Below are positions 24,299 to 32,567 of a DNA stretch of 64,000 nt, piece by piece. The stretch's first letter is position 1; each line of letters opens with the position of its first letter. The position numbers and the translations under genes were made by a program. Source of the DNA: Elusimicrobia bacterium GWC2_64_44 (GTDB lineage Bacteria > Elusimicrobiota > Elusimicrobia > Elusimicrobiales > UBA9959). The notes below the pieces were generated by a model, which saw only the letters and a program-made list of their open reading frames with translations, was not told the DNA's origin and searched no databases. The stretch covers positions 1 through 64,000 of the forward strand of contig MGUG01000005.1 of the NCBI GenBank assembly GCA_001799845.1. Direction: 5' to 3'.

Positions 24299-27200
24299 AT
24301 GTCTATCAGACTGAAATTATCGCTTTTCTGCGTCACGATAGCGCTGGTGCCTGCGCTGCTCATCGGGGTGCTGACCTTCCGCAGCTACAGCGGCTCTTTC
24401 AGGCATAACAGGATAGCCGAGCTGGCGGCGATAGCCGAGCTCAAGGCCGAGAAGGTGGAAACCTACTTCGCCTCTCTGAAAGTCGGTATAGAGACGGCCA
24501 GGCGTTTTGCCTCAGTGCGGGAGGCCCTGCCCCGGCTCACAAGCGCCGCGGTCCAGGATGAGCTCCATGCCGACGGCCACTGGGAGACGCTGGATCCCCA
24601 ATTGCGCCACCTGCAGTCGGAGCTGGGCCTGTCCGACATACTGCTGGTCGCCCCTGACGGAAGGGTAGTCTATTCCAGCGATCGCGCACACCGGCAGCCG
24701 CACCTGATCGAGCGGCTGCCGGGCCCGGCGGCGAAGTCGCTGGCCAGGCGGCGGTCGGGCGTTAATTTCTCCGAGGTGTTCCCCGACAATTTAAACGGCG
24801 GCCGTCCCGGGCTGCTGGTTACGGCGCCGGTCTCCGACGCCGGGGGGCGGTTCTGCGGCGTGATCGTTTTCGAGCAAGGCATCGAGCCGGTCTATCAGCT
24901 GGTACAAGGCCGAGCCGGCCTGGGCAGGACGGGAGAGGTGCTGTTCGGCAAAAGAACCGGGAACAAGGCGGTATTTATCACCCCTACCCGGGACTCCGCG
25001 GCAGCTGCGTTCAAAAAGAACGTCCCCCTCGGCGGCCCGACAGGGGTTCCCCTCCAAAAAGCCGTCCTGGGCGAGACCGGGTCAGGAAGCGAGCTGGATT
25101 ACGCCGGACGGAGGGTAATAGCCGCCTGGCGGCATCTTGCCGCCGTAGACTGGGGGCTGGTGGTCAAACTGGACGAGGCCGAGGCCTTCTCCGAGGTGGC
25201 GCGCCTGCGGGTCCTGCTGCTCTTCCTGCTGGCCGCGCTGCTGGCGGTCTGTGCCCTGGCGGTCTATTATATCTCCCGCTCCATCTCCGGCCCGCTGAAG
25301 CGGCTTGCCGAGGGCGCCAGAGTCATCGGCGCCGGCAACCTGGACCACAAGGTGGGCACGGCGCGCGAAGACGAACTGGGCGAGCTGTCGCGGGCCTTCG
25401 ACGAGATGACGGAGAACCTGAAAAGGACCACCGCCTCGCGCGACGCGCTGGACGCGGAGGCCCGGGAGAGGAGGGAAGCCGAGGACGCGCTGAGGGAGAG
25501 CGACCAGCGGCTGAAAAGCCACTTCGAGAACTCGCCGCTGGCCGTGGTGGAATGGGACTCCGGCCTGGTGGTGACGCAGTGGTCCCAGACGGCCGAGCGC
25601 CTGTTCGGCTGGAAGAAGGAAGAGACCATCGGCAAACATATCGGCGCCCTGAACCTGGTCTACCCGGAAGACGCGCCGATAGTGGAAAGCACCGTCCAGC
25701 GCCTCACCGGAGGCAGCGGGGAGCCGGTAGTGGCCAGGAACCGCAACCTGACCAGGGACGGGACGGTCATAGAATGCGTCTGGCACAACTCCGTTTTGCT
25801 CGACGGGGACGGGAAGCTGAGCTCGGTGCTGTCGCTGGTGCAGGACGTTACGGAGCAGTCCAAGTCGGAAGAAGAGCGCGAAGACCTGCTGACGGAGTTG
25901 AAGCGCCGGACGCTGGGCATGGATACCGTTTTCAAGACCATACCTTACCTCCTGTCGCTGCACGGGCCCGACGGCAAGTATATAACGGCCAACCCGGCCC
26001 TGGTTAAACTGTTCGGCATGGACCCGGCAAAAGCCCCGCGGGAAGAGGTCGCCGCCATACTGAAAGCGCGGCTGCCGGACGGCACGCCGCTCACCCTGGA
26101 GAGCATGCCCTCCTCCAGGGCGCTGAAAGGCGAGACCATAACCGACTTCGAGTACGTCATCACCGACGCGGCCGGCCGGGACCATACGCTGCTCTTCAAC
26201 GCCACGCCGCTCAAGGTGGCGCACCATGTGTACGGAGCCGTCTTCGCCCAGGCGGACATCACCGAGCTGAAGGCCAAGGAGGCGGAGCTGAAGCGCCTCA
26301 ACCGCGCCCTCAGGGCGCGCAGCCACAGCAACCAGGCCATGCTGCGCGCCAAGAACGAAGCTGACTTCCTTACCCGGATCTGCTCCATCGTCTCCGAGGA
26401 CTGCGGCCATCCCTTCGTCTGGATAGGCTTTGCCCAGCACGACGAGGAAAAGACCGTCAGCCCCGCGGCCTCCGCGGGCTTCGAGACCGGCTACTTGGAG
26501 AACCTGCGAGTCACCTGGTCGGAGACCGCGCACGGCCGCGGCCCCACCGGGACCGCCATCCGTACCGGCAGGCCGGCACGCTGCCGGGATATCGGGAGCG
26601 ACCCCGCTTTCGCCCCCTGGAGTGAGCAGGCGCGCGACCGCGGCTTCAAGTCCTCGCTGGTGCTGCCGCTGCTCGACGGCGGCGTGGCCTTCGGGGCCCT
26701 GACCATCTACTCCGGCCGGGAGGACGCGTTCTCCGAAGATGAAGTGAGCCTGCTGGCCGGGCTCGCGGACGACCTGGCCTACGGCATCCGGACCCTGCGG
26801 CTGCGCGCGGCCCACAAGCTTTCAGAGGAGGACGTGCAGCGCATCGCCCATATAGGCGTGTGGGAGCAGGACCTGGCCGGCGGCGAGCTGGTCTGGTCCG
26901 ACGAGATCTACCGCATCCTGGGGCTGGACCCGGAAAAGGCCGGCGCCGGCCGCGAAACCCTGCTCTCGCTGACACACCCGGAAGACCGGGAAGCGGTGGA
27001 GCGGGCCTATTCCGGGGCCTCCGGCGGCAGGGGGCGCTACGAGGTCACGTACCGGCTGCAGACCCCTGACGGCGAGCTGAAGTACCTGGAGGAGGTTGGC
27101 GATACCTTTTACGGTTCTGCGGGACAGCCGCTGCGCTCGGCCGGCACCGTGCGCGACGTGACGGAACAGAAAAAGGCCGAGGCCGTGCTCAGGGAGGCCC

Positions 27201-27895
27201 AGGCCGAGCTGGAGAGGGCCAGGCGCCTCTCGGACATAGGCACCCTGGCCGCCACGGTGGCCCACGAGCTGCGCAACCCGCTGGCCACCATCGGCATGGC
27301 GGCCGTGAACATCCGGCGCAAGCAGAAGGACCCGGCCCTGCAGCGGCACCTGGCCAACATCGACAAGAAGGTCTCCGAAAGCAACCAGATCATCAACAAC
27401 CTGCTCTTCTATTCGCGCCTCAAGCCGCCGCACTTCGAGCCGGTCCCCATCCTCGACCTGCTGGAGGAGGCCCTGGAGACCGCGGGCGGGAACCTGAAGC
27501 TCTTCGCGACGCTGCACCGGGACCTGGAGCGCCTGCGCGGCCTGCACATAGAGGCGGACCCGCTGCAGATAAAGGAAGTGCTCAACAACGTCATCAACAA
27601 CGCCTGCGACGCCATCCCGCCGGAGGGCGGCATCGTGGCCGTGTCCGGCGCGCCCGAGAACGGCGGCGTGCGGATCACGGTAAAGGATTCAGGCTGCGGG
27701 ATAGCCGCAAAGGACCTGGCAAAGGTGTTCGACCCGTTCTTCACCACCAAGGCGAAAGGTACGGGGCTCGGTCTTTCCGTGTGCAGGCAGATAGTGGATT
27801 TTCACGGCGGGGAGATAGCGCTGCGCAGCGAGCCGGGGTCGGGCACTACCGCCGAGATAGTGCTGCCGGTCAGGCGGGCCCAGGCGCCGGCCTGA
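24299..27895 (+). CDS. Membrane hybrid-free sensor histidine kinase (Cache-HAMP-PAS-PAS-GAF-PAS-HK)
   Basis: 1198 residues from ATG 24299. An upstream in-frame TTG at 24248 has a better ribosome site (GGGGGGAG) and is a real alternative. Layout: transmembrane helix about 9-29; periplasmic dCache-like sensor to about 270; second helix about 285-305; HAMP; coiled coil; two PAS domains (about 400-640); a GAF domain (about 690-840) with an FVWIGFA strand; a PAS_3 domain (about 860-960); then HisKA with His989 in VAHELRNPLATIG and an HATPase with N-box NNVINNACDAI and G boxes. It probably phosphorylates the receiver at 27907. The C-terminal core is nearly the same as in the kinase facing it. Confidence 0.93.
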   Translation: MSIRLKLSLFCVTIALVPALLIGVLTFRSYSGSFRHNRIAELAAIAELKAEKVETYFASLKVGIETARRFASVREALPRLTSAAVQDELHADGHWETLDPQLRHLQSELGLSDILLVAPDGRVVYSSDRAHRQPHLIERLPGPAAKSLARRRSGVNFSEVFPDNLNGGRPGLLVTAPVSDAGGRFCGVIVFEQGIEPVYQLVQGRAGLGRTGEVLFGKRTGNKAVFITPTRDSAAAAFKKNVPLGGPTGVPLQKAVLGETGSGSELDYAGRRVIAAWRHLAAVDWGLVVKLDEAEAFSEVARLRVLLLFLLAALLAVCALAVYYISRSISGPLKRLAEGARVIGAGNLDHKVGTAREDELGELSRAFDEMTENLKRTTASRDALDAEARERREAEDALRESDQRLKSHFENSPLAVVEWDSGLVVTQWSQTAERLFGWKKEETIGKHIGALNLVYPEDAPIVESTVQRLTGGSGEPVVARNRNLTRDGTVIECVWHNSVLLDGDGKLSSVLSLVQDVTEQSKSEEEREDLLTELKRRTLGMDTVFKTIPYLLSLHGPDGKYITANPALVKLFGMDPAKAPREEVAAILKARLPDGTPLTLESMPSSRALKGETITDFEYVITDAAGRDHTLLFNATPLKVAHHVYGAVFAQADITELKAKEAELKRLNRALRARSHSNQAMLRAKNEADFLTRICSIVSEDCGHPFVWIGFAQHDEEKTVSPAASAGFETGYLENLRVTWSETAHGRGPTGTAIRTGRPARCRDIGSDPAFAPWSEQARDRGFKSSLVLPLLDGGVAFGALTIYSGREDAFSEDEVSLLAGLADDLAYGIRTLRLRAAHKLSEEDVQRIAHIGVWEQDLAGGELVWSDEIYRILGLDPEKAGAGRETLLSLTHPEDREAVERAYSGASGGRGRYEVTYRLQTPDGELKYLEEVGDTFYGSAGQPLRSAGTVRDVTEQKKAEAVLREAQAELERARRLSDIGTLAATVAHELRNPLATIGMAAVNIRRKQKDPALQRHLANIDKKVSESNQIINNLLFYSRLKPPHFEPVPILDLLEEALETAGGNLKLFATLHRDLERLRGLHIEADPLQIKEVLNNVINNACDAIPPEGGIVAVSGAPENGGVRITVKDSGCGIAAKDLAKVFDPFFTTKAKGTGLGLSVCRQIVDFHGGEIALRSEPGSGTTAEIVLPVRRAQAPA

Positions 27896-27906
27896 GCCCG
27901 GCGAGG

Positions 27907-28266
27907 TCAGGCCCTGACTTTTTCCAGGAGGAGCCCGAAATCTATGGGTTTGCCGAGCACGGCCTTCACCACGGCGCTGAGGCCCCGCTCACGGAGTTCG
28001 TTCTCGACGAAAGGCCGGCCGGAGACGAAGATAACTTTCTTCCTGATGTTCTCCGCCTTCATGCGCTCCAGGATCTCTATGCCGCTGGCGAGCGGCATCT
28101 TGCAGTCGAGGATGAGCGTGTCGAACTTGAGGCAGCGTATCATGGCCTCGCCCTCGTAGCTGTCCGAGGCGCAGGTGACCGCGTAGCCCTCGGAGCGCAG
28201 CATTTCGGAAAGCTCTTCGCACAGTTCCGCGTCGTCGTCTATCAGAAGTATATGCTCAGGCGGCAT
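27907..28266 (-). CDS. Single-domain response regulator
   Basis: 119-residue stand-alone CheY-like receiver: acidic run IDDD at 9-12, phosphoacceptor Asp54 (LILDCKMP), switch Ser in FVSGRP and Lys in LGKPID. Its start lies inside the end of the upstream kinase gene (11-base overlap), so it is co-translated with that kinase. It also ends 11 bases from the convergent kinase gene. With no output domain it may pass phosphate to another protein or bind a target directly. Confidence 0.92.
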   Translation of the reverse strand: MPPEHILLIDDDAELCEELSEMLRSEGYAVTCASDSYEGEAMIRCLKFDTLILDCKMPLASGIEILERMKAENIRKKVIFVSGRPFVENELRERGLSAVVKAVLGKPIDFGLLLEKVRA

Positions 28267-31015
28267 CCGCCCTCCTTTTCCTGGGCAGGCGCACCGTAAC
28301 GGCGGAGCCTTTGCCCGGAACGCTGCTCATGCTGATCTCTCCGCCGTGAAAATCCACTATCTGCCTGCAGACCGCGAGCCCGAGGCCCGTGCCCTTGGCC
28401 TTGGTGGTGAAGAAGGGGTCGAACACCCGGGCCAGTACGCCCTCTTCCACCCCCTGGCCGTTGTCCCTGACGGTAAATTCCACGTGGTCCTCTCCCGAGG
28501 CGCCGGTGACCTCTATCCTGCCGCCGCGCGGCGCCACGGCGTCCCAGGCGTTATCCAGCAGGTTGTTGGCCACCTCCCCGATCTGCAGGGGGTCGGCTTC
28601 CAGGAATACGTCCCTCAGCCCGTCGATACCACCGAGGGACAGCTCTACGCCGGAGTGCGGCCGGGTCGAGTCCTCGGCCGACTCGGCCAGGATGGCATGC
28701 ACGCTGACGGTCTCGTAATGCGGCATCTTCAGGCGCGAATAGAAGAGCAGGTTGTTGATGATCTGGTTGCTCTCGAAAACTTTTTTGTCTATGTTGACCA
28801 GGTGTTTTTCCAGGTCCGGGTTGGCGGCCTTCCTCTTAATATTGCTCGCGGCCATGCCGATGGTGGCCAGCGGGTTGCGCAGCTCGTGGGCCACAGTGGC
28901 GGCCAGGGTGCCGATATCGGAGAGGCGCTTGGCGCGCTCCAGCTCCTCGCGGGCCGCTATCAGGCTGCCGGCCTGTTCCTCGACCAGCTTCCTGAGGGTC
29001 TCCTTGTCGCGCTGCACCACCTCGTCGGCTTTTTTGCGGCGCAGGGCCACGGCCACCATGGCGGCGGTGTCCTCCATCATGGAGATCTCTTTGGCCGTGA
29101 AGGCGTTGCGCCTGGTGGTGCCGAAGGAGATGGTGCCGAAGACTTCCTTGCCGAACTTCAGTGGATGGCAGCAGTAAGCGCGCACCCCGTAGCCCCGGAC
29201 CAGGGCGGCGCGCGGGTCGCCGGAGGTCTGGATGTCGGAGGCTATTATCCTCTCTCCGGAGCGCGCCACGCAGCCGCAGACCGCGGAGCCGTAGTCGAGC
29301 CACCGTATGCGCGCGGCTTCCTTTTTGGGTATGCCACGGCTGGCGTTCAGGCGCAGCCGGCCGCGCTCCGGGACGGCCAGGTAGTTGAAGAAGACCTGGC
29401 AGTCGAGGAAGCGCATGGTGGCGGCGCAGATAATGTCCACGCTGGCCTGCGGGTCCTCGGCGTCCAGCAGCAGCGCGGCGGACCTGGAGAGCATCAGGTT
29501 GCGCTGCTCGCCCCAACGGAAGGACTCCTCCGCCCTGAACTTGGCCAGGGCCACCCCCAGCTGGTCGGCCAGGCGCTCCCAGAGGTTTGCTGACTCCGCG
29601 GTGAAGACGCCTTCGCGGCGGTCGTTGAGCTGCAGCAGCCCCAGTCGGTCCTCCCCCTGGTGGATGGGGACCAGGGCCATGGACCGGTAGCCCTCGGCCG
29701 CGCAGCGGCCGCGCTCCCCGGCGATAGCCGCCGCTTCGGGCTCGGAGGCCAGCAGGCCGGGCAGAGACCCGGTCCAGAAACTGCCGTGGGCCGTAAAGAA
29801 GTTATTGCCGGCGGTCCGCCCGCCGAGAACCGCGCCGCAAAGGCAGGGGCGCGCGGAGGCGCCGCCGCCGCAGAGAGAACTCTCCGCCGCCGCAAACCCG
29901 GGCTTGAAGCCGCGGGTCTCGCGGTACGGGTAGTCCCCGCCGTCCCGCAGCCGGATGGCGACCGCTTCGCAGCCGGACCGCTCGTGGAAGAAATCCGCGG
30001 CGCGGCGCAGCAATTCACCGCTGGAGACCGCCTCGTTGACCAGGCGCAGGAAATCCACCGTGATCCTGCGCTCCCGCTCGGCCTGCATGCGCGCGGTTAT
30101 ATCCTGGAACATCACGGCGAAGTGCCCCCGCCGGGTGCTGAAGGCCGATACGGAAAAATGCTTCCTGAGCGCCACCGAGTAGCTCTCGAACTGGTCGGAC
30201 CTGCCGGTGAGGGCCACATCCCCGTAGCGCTTTATCCAGCCGGCCGGGTCTTTCTCCAGCCCGGGGATGACCTGCGTGGCTTTTTTGCCCACGACGTCGG
30301 CCGCTTTCAGGCCGGTCATCGCCTCGAAGGCCTCGTTGACCTCGAGAAAAACGTAATCGCAGGGCGTCCCCCGCTTGTCCAGCACTATCCGGTGCAGCGC
30401 GAACCCCTCTGACATGTTGTTAAAAAGTGAATCGAGCTTCTCCTCGCTGCGCAGCAGGGCAGCGTTGGTAAGGCGAGCTTCGCGGCTTTCCAGCACCTCC
30501 CACCTGCCGGCGTTGCGCAGCAGCGCCAGGTTATGGTTCCTGGCCGTTTCCAGCAAAGACACCGCGTCGAGCTCCGCGCGGGGGTAGGCGAACAGCGCCA
30601 GCGCCCCTACGGCAGCTATCTTTTCCGGACCGCCGCCGTCCTCCGGGTGCGGGGCGGGGCAGGCCAGCCTGAGCCCGGTGAACCCGAGCTCCGCGGCCCT
30701 GGCCAGGCAATAGGAAACAGCTCCGCCCGGCCCGGCGCGCAGGCCGCTCCAGCGCCCGGCGGGAATTATCTCCAACTGGCCTTTCTCCACGTATTTCCGG
30801 CAGCCGGCCGCGGCTTTCCGGGCCGCCGCTGCGGTGAGCGGCACAGGCGGAGCCCAGACGCAGAATTCGCCGTTCTCGAGCCCGGCCCTGAGGTAGAGCG
30901 GCACCAGCTCCAGCAGTTCATCCGGAGTTTCGTAGAACTGGCAGAGATGGCTGCCAGGCAGAAGCCTGCCCACCATGGGCAGCCCGGATTCTAGTCTTTC
31001 GCTGGAGGTCCTCAT
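28256..31015 (-). CDS. Soluble sensor histidine kinase (MEDS-PAS-GAF-GAF-HK)
   Basis: 919 residues without transmembrane segments. An N-terminal MEDS domain (about 15-165; GSHLCQFYETPDELLELV) known from DcmR-like sensors precedes a PAS domain (about 190-310), two GAF-like domains (about 325-480 and 500-660), a coiled coil, HisKA with His710 in VAHELRNPLATIG and an HATPase with NNLLDNAWDAV and GTGLGLAVCRQI. The second GAF has Cys residues (FLDCQVFF, AVCGCVARSG) that might sense redox state. It is flanked by a stand-alone MEDS protein 4 bases upstream and a receiver overlapping downstream, forming a three-gene signalling operon. Confidence 0.92.
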   Translation of the reverse strand: MRTSSERLESGLPMVGRLLPGSHLCQFYETPDELLELVPLYLRAGLENGEFCVWAPPVPLTAAAARKAAAGCRKYVEKGQLEIIPAGRWSGLRAGPGGAVSYCLARAAELGFTGLRLACPAPHPEDGGGPEKIAAVGALALFAYPRAELDAVSLLETARNHNLALLRNAGRWEVLESREARLTNAALLRSEEKLDSLFNNMSEGFALHRIVLDKRGTPCDYVFLEVNEAFEAMTGLKAADVVGKKATQVIPGLEKDPAGWIKRYGDVALTGRSDQFESYSVALRKHFSVSAFSTRRGHFAVMFQDITARMQAERERRITVDFLRLVNEAVSSGELLRRAADFFHERSGCEAVAIRLRDGGDYPYRETRGFKPGFAAAESSLCGGGASARPCLCGAVLGGRTAGNNFFTAHGSFWTGSLPGLLASEPEAAAIAGERGRCAAEGYRSMALVPIHQGEDRLGLLQLNDRREGVFTAESANLWERLADQLGVALAKFRAEESFRWGEQRNLMLSRSAALLLDAEDPQASVDIICAATMRFLDCQVFFNYLAVPERGRLRLNASRGIPKKEAARIRWLDYGSAVCGCVARSGERIIASDIQTSGDPRAALVRGYGVRAYCCHPLKFGKEVFGTISFGTTRRNAFTAKEISMMEDTAAMVAVALRRKKADEVVQRDKETLRKLVEEQAGSLIAAREELERAKRLSDIGTLAATVAHELRNPLATIGMAASNIKRKAANPDLEKHLVNIDKKVFESNQIINNLLFYSRLKMPHYETVSVHAILAESAEDSTRPHSGVELSLGGIDGLRDVFLEADPLQIGEVANNLLDNAWDAVAPRGGRIEVTGASGEDHVEFTVRDNGQGVEEGVLARVFDPFFTTKAKGTGLGLAVCRQIVDFHGGEISMSSVPGKGSAVTVRLPRKRRADAA

Positions 31016-31019
31016 TTTT

Positions 31020-31646
31020 TCACCGCGCTCCCGCGTGCGCGCCCTGGCAGGCGGGCGGGCTTACCACGCGCCACTCGCCCCGGCTGAGCGCCAGGGCGAA
31101 CTCGTGGTTCTTCATCACGTCCAGGATCTCGGGGACGCCGCACTTAAGCAGGGAATAGGTGCAGAGCACCAGCAGTTTCATGCCGCCTATGACGTCGTTG
31201 ATAGCCGCTTCGTAGGCGGTAAAATCGTCCCAGTCTTTTTTATTGTCCAGCCAGTAAGGGGCCCCGCTCACGCGCAGGCCTTCGAACCCTCCTGCCAGAG
31301 CGCGGTCGTGCTTCTCCTTCCACATGGCGAGCGTGCGCTTAAGGTCGAAGCTCCCGCCCTTCAGATACCAGTCGGTATAAGGGAATACTTCAATACGCCC
31401 CCGGGCCAGGTAGTCCGCGAAGCCGGGGATCTCGGCGCGCATGGTCAGGAGCGCCTCATCGCGCGTAAGAAAATCGGAGGTGACCAGGACGCAGAACTCG
31501 TTGCTCTCCAGCCCGGCGCGGAAGTAAGGCACCAGGACGTCGAGCAGGTCCCGCTTGGTGGTGTAGAACTGGCAGAAATGGGTGCCCCAGGCTATGTCCC
31601 CGACCAAAGCTATGCCGGACTTTCTTTTTTTAAGTTTATTCTTCAT
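31020..31646 (-). CDS. Stand-alone MEDS-domain sensory protein
   Basis: 208 residues from ATG 31646, chosen over the ATG at 31661 because GGGGGGA lies directly before it. The whole protein is one MEDS domain (GTHFCQFYTTKRDLLDVLVPYF near residue 20; later EFCVLVTSDFL and the C-terminal NHEFALALSRGEW). MEDS domains occur in dichloromethane-responsive DcmR and in methanogen/methylotroph sensors and bind unknown hydrocarbon-type ligands. It is followed after 4 bases by a kinase that starts with the same domain, so the two may share a ligand or dimerise. Confidence 0.82.
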   Translation of the reverse strand: MKNKLKKRKSGIALVGDIAWGTHFCQFYTTKRDLLDVLVPYFRAGLESNEFCVLVTSDFLTRDEALLTMRAEIPGFADYLARGRIEVFPYTDWYLKGGSFDLKRTLAMWKEKHDRALAGGFEGLRVSGAPYWLDNKKDWDDFTAYEAAINDVIGGMKLLVLCTYSLLKCGVPEILDVMKNHEFALALSRGEWRVVSPPACQGAHAGAR

Positions 31647-31677
31647 GCGTCCCCCCGCCATGTAGAACTCTGCGATA

Positions 31678-31706
31678 ATTATAATAAAAAGCCGCTGAAT
31701 ATTTCA
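31678..31706 (-). promoter_or_regulatory. Promoter candidate of the MEDS signalling operon
   Basis: A perfect TATAAT on the minus strand (31683-31678), with TGAAAT 17 bp upstream as a weak -35. The predicted start is about 25 bases before the MEDS gene ATG. It lies just beyond the rubrerythrin stop, which would give the operon its own transcript. Confidence 0.45.
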
Positions 31707-31721
31707 TGGCGGCGGAGGAGC

Positions 31722-32321
31722 TCACAGCTCGGCGAATTCGGCGCGCGGATGCGCGCAGTACGGGCACTGCTTCACGCTCAGGTCGTCGGTGGTGTAGCCG
31801 CAGGCCTTGCAGACCAGGAGCACCAGCTTGGTTTTCCACTCGCCGGCCCGCCGCAGCACCTTGCTGAGCAGCCTGGCGTGCCCGCCTTCCGAGGCCATCG
31901 CGCCCTCGAGGCTTTTGACGGCCTGGGCGTTGCCGTCCACGGCGGCCTGCTTCAGATAGGCCGGGTAGATGGTGCCGCTCTCGCTCCGCTCCACCCTCAA
32001 GGATTCCTTCAGGTTGGCCCGCGTGGTCTCCACCCGGTAGACCAGCACCGATTCCACGGCCCGGCCGCCCAGCGTTTCCAGCGCCCTGGCGTGGTTGTCC
32101 GCGTGCACGCCTTCGGAGAAGGCCAGCGCGCGGAACAGGCCCGCCACGCCGGGAAAGCCTTCAGCGTCGGCCTTGTCGGCAAAGGCCCGGTAGCGCAGCC
32201 TGGCGTTGACCTCCTGGTTAAAGGCGACCAGCAGGTTCTGCTTCGTGTTGACAACGTCCGCGGCCGCGGCCAGCGCCGGCAGCGCTATGGCCAGCGCGAT
32301 AAATATATGTTTTCTGTTCAT
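31722..32321 (-). CDS. Exported rubrerythrin (copy 1)
   Basis: 199 residues. The start at 32321 follows GGGGGGTAAC and gives a Sec signal peptide (MNRKHIFIALAIALPALAAAA). The ferritin-like diiron domain shows the helix motifs NQEVNARLRY, FSEGVHADNH, YPAYLKQA and ASEGGH. A C-terminal rubredoxin domain has CKACGYTT and CPYCAHP. Rubrerythrins reduce hydrogen peroxide and are normally cytoplasmic, so export to the periplasm is notable. A second exported copy is at 40751. It may protect periplasmic cytochromes, taking electrons from them (inference). Confidence 0.88.
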   Translation of the reverse strand: MNRKHIFIALAIALPALAAAADVVNTKQNLLVAFNQEVNARLRYRAFADKADAEGFPGVAGLFRALAFSEGVHADNHARALETLGGRAVESVLVYRVETTRANLKESLRVERSESGTIYPAYLKQAAVDGNAQAVKSLEGAMASEGGHARLLSKVLRRAGEWKTKLVLLVCKACGYTTDDLSVKQCPYCAHPRAEFAEL

Positions 32322-32567
32322 TGTTACCCCCCGGAGTCGGCTCGGTATTTTCCGCTGCCTATTTTTTATCAAATTACCCCGCAGCAGGGGCACAGCGGGA
32401 ACGCTCAATCTATTACCCTATTTCCGCATGGGCGTTTTTTGGGGAAATAAATTTGTTAGTCTTGGTTCTGGGTAGGGTCATATTTTGTCAATTTCGCCAG
32501 TGAGCACTCCGCGGCGCTTTAGCGCGCGCGGCGGCCGCCGGCTTATCTCGGCCCGTCGGAGGATACT
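32322..32567. other. Divergent intergenic region
   Basis: 246 bases between the minus-strand rubrerythrin and the plus-strand HD-GYP gene. It is AT-rich in the middle and contains a TTGACA on the minus strand (32490-32485) without a good -10, and a stem-loop CCGCGGCGC-TTTA-GCGCGCGCGG (about 32507-32530). No gene was found. Confidence 0.4.
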
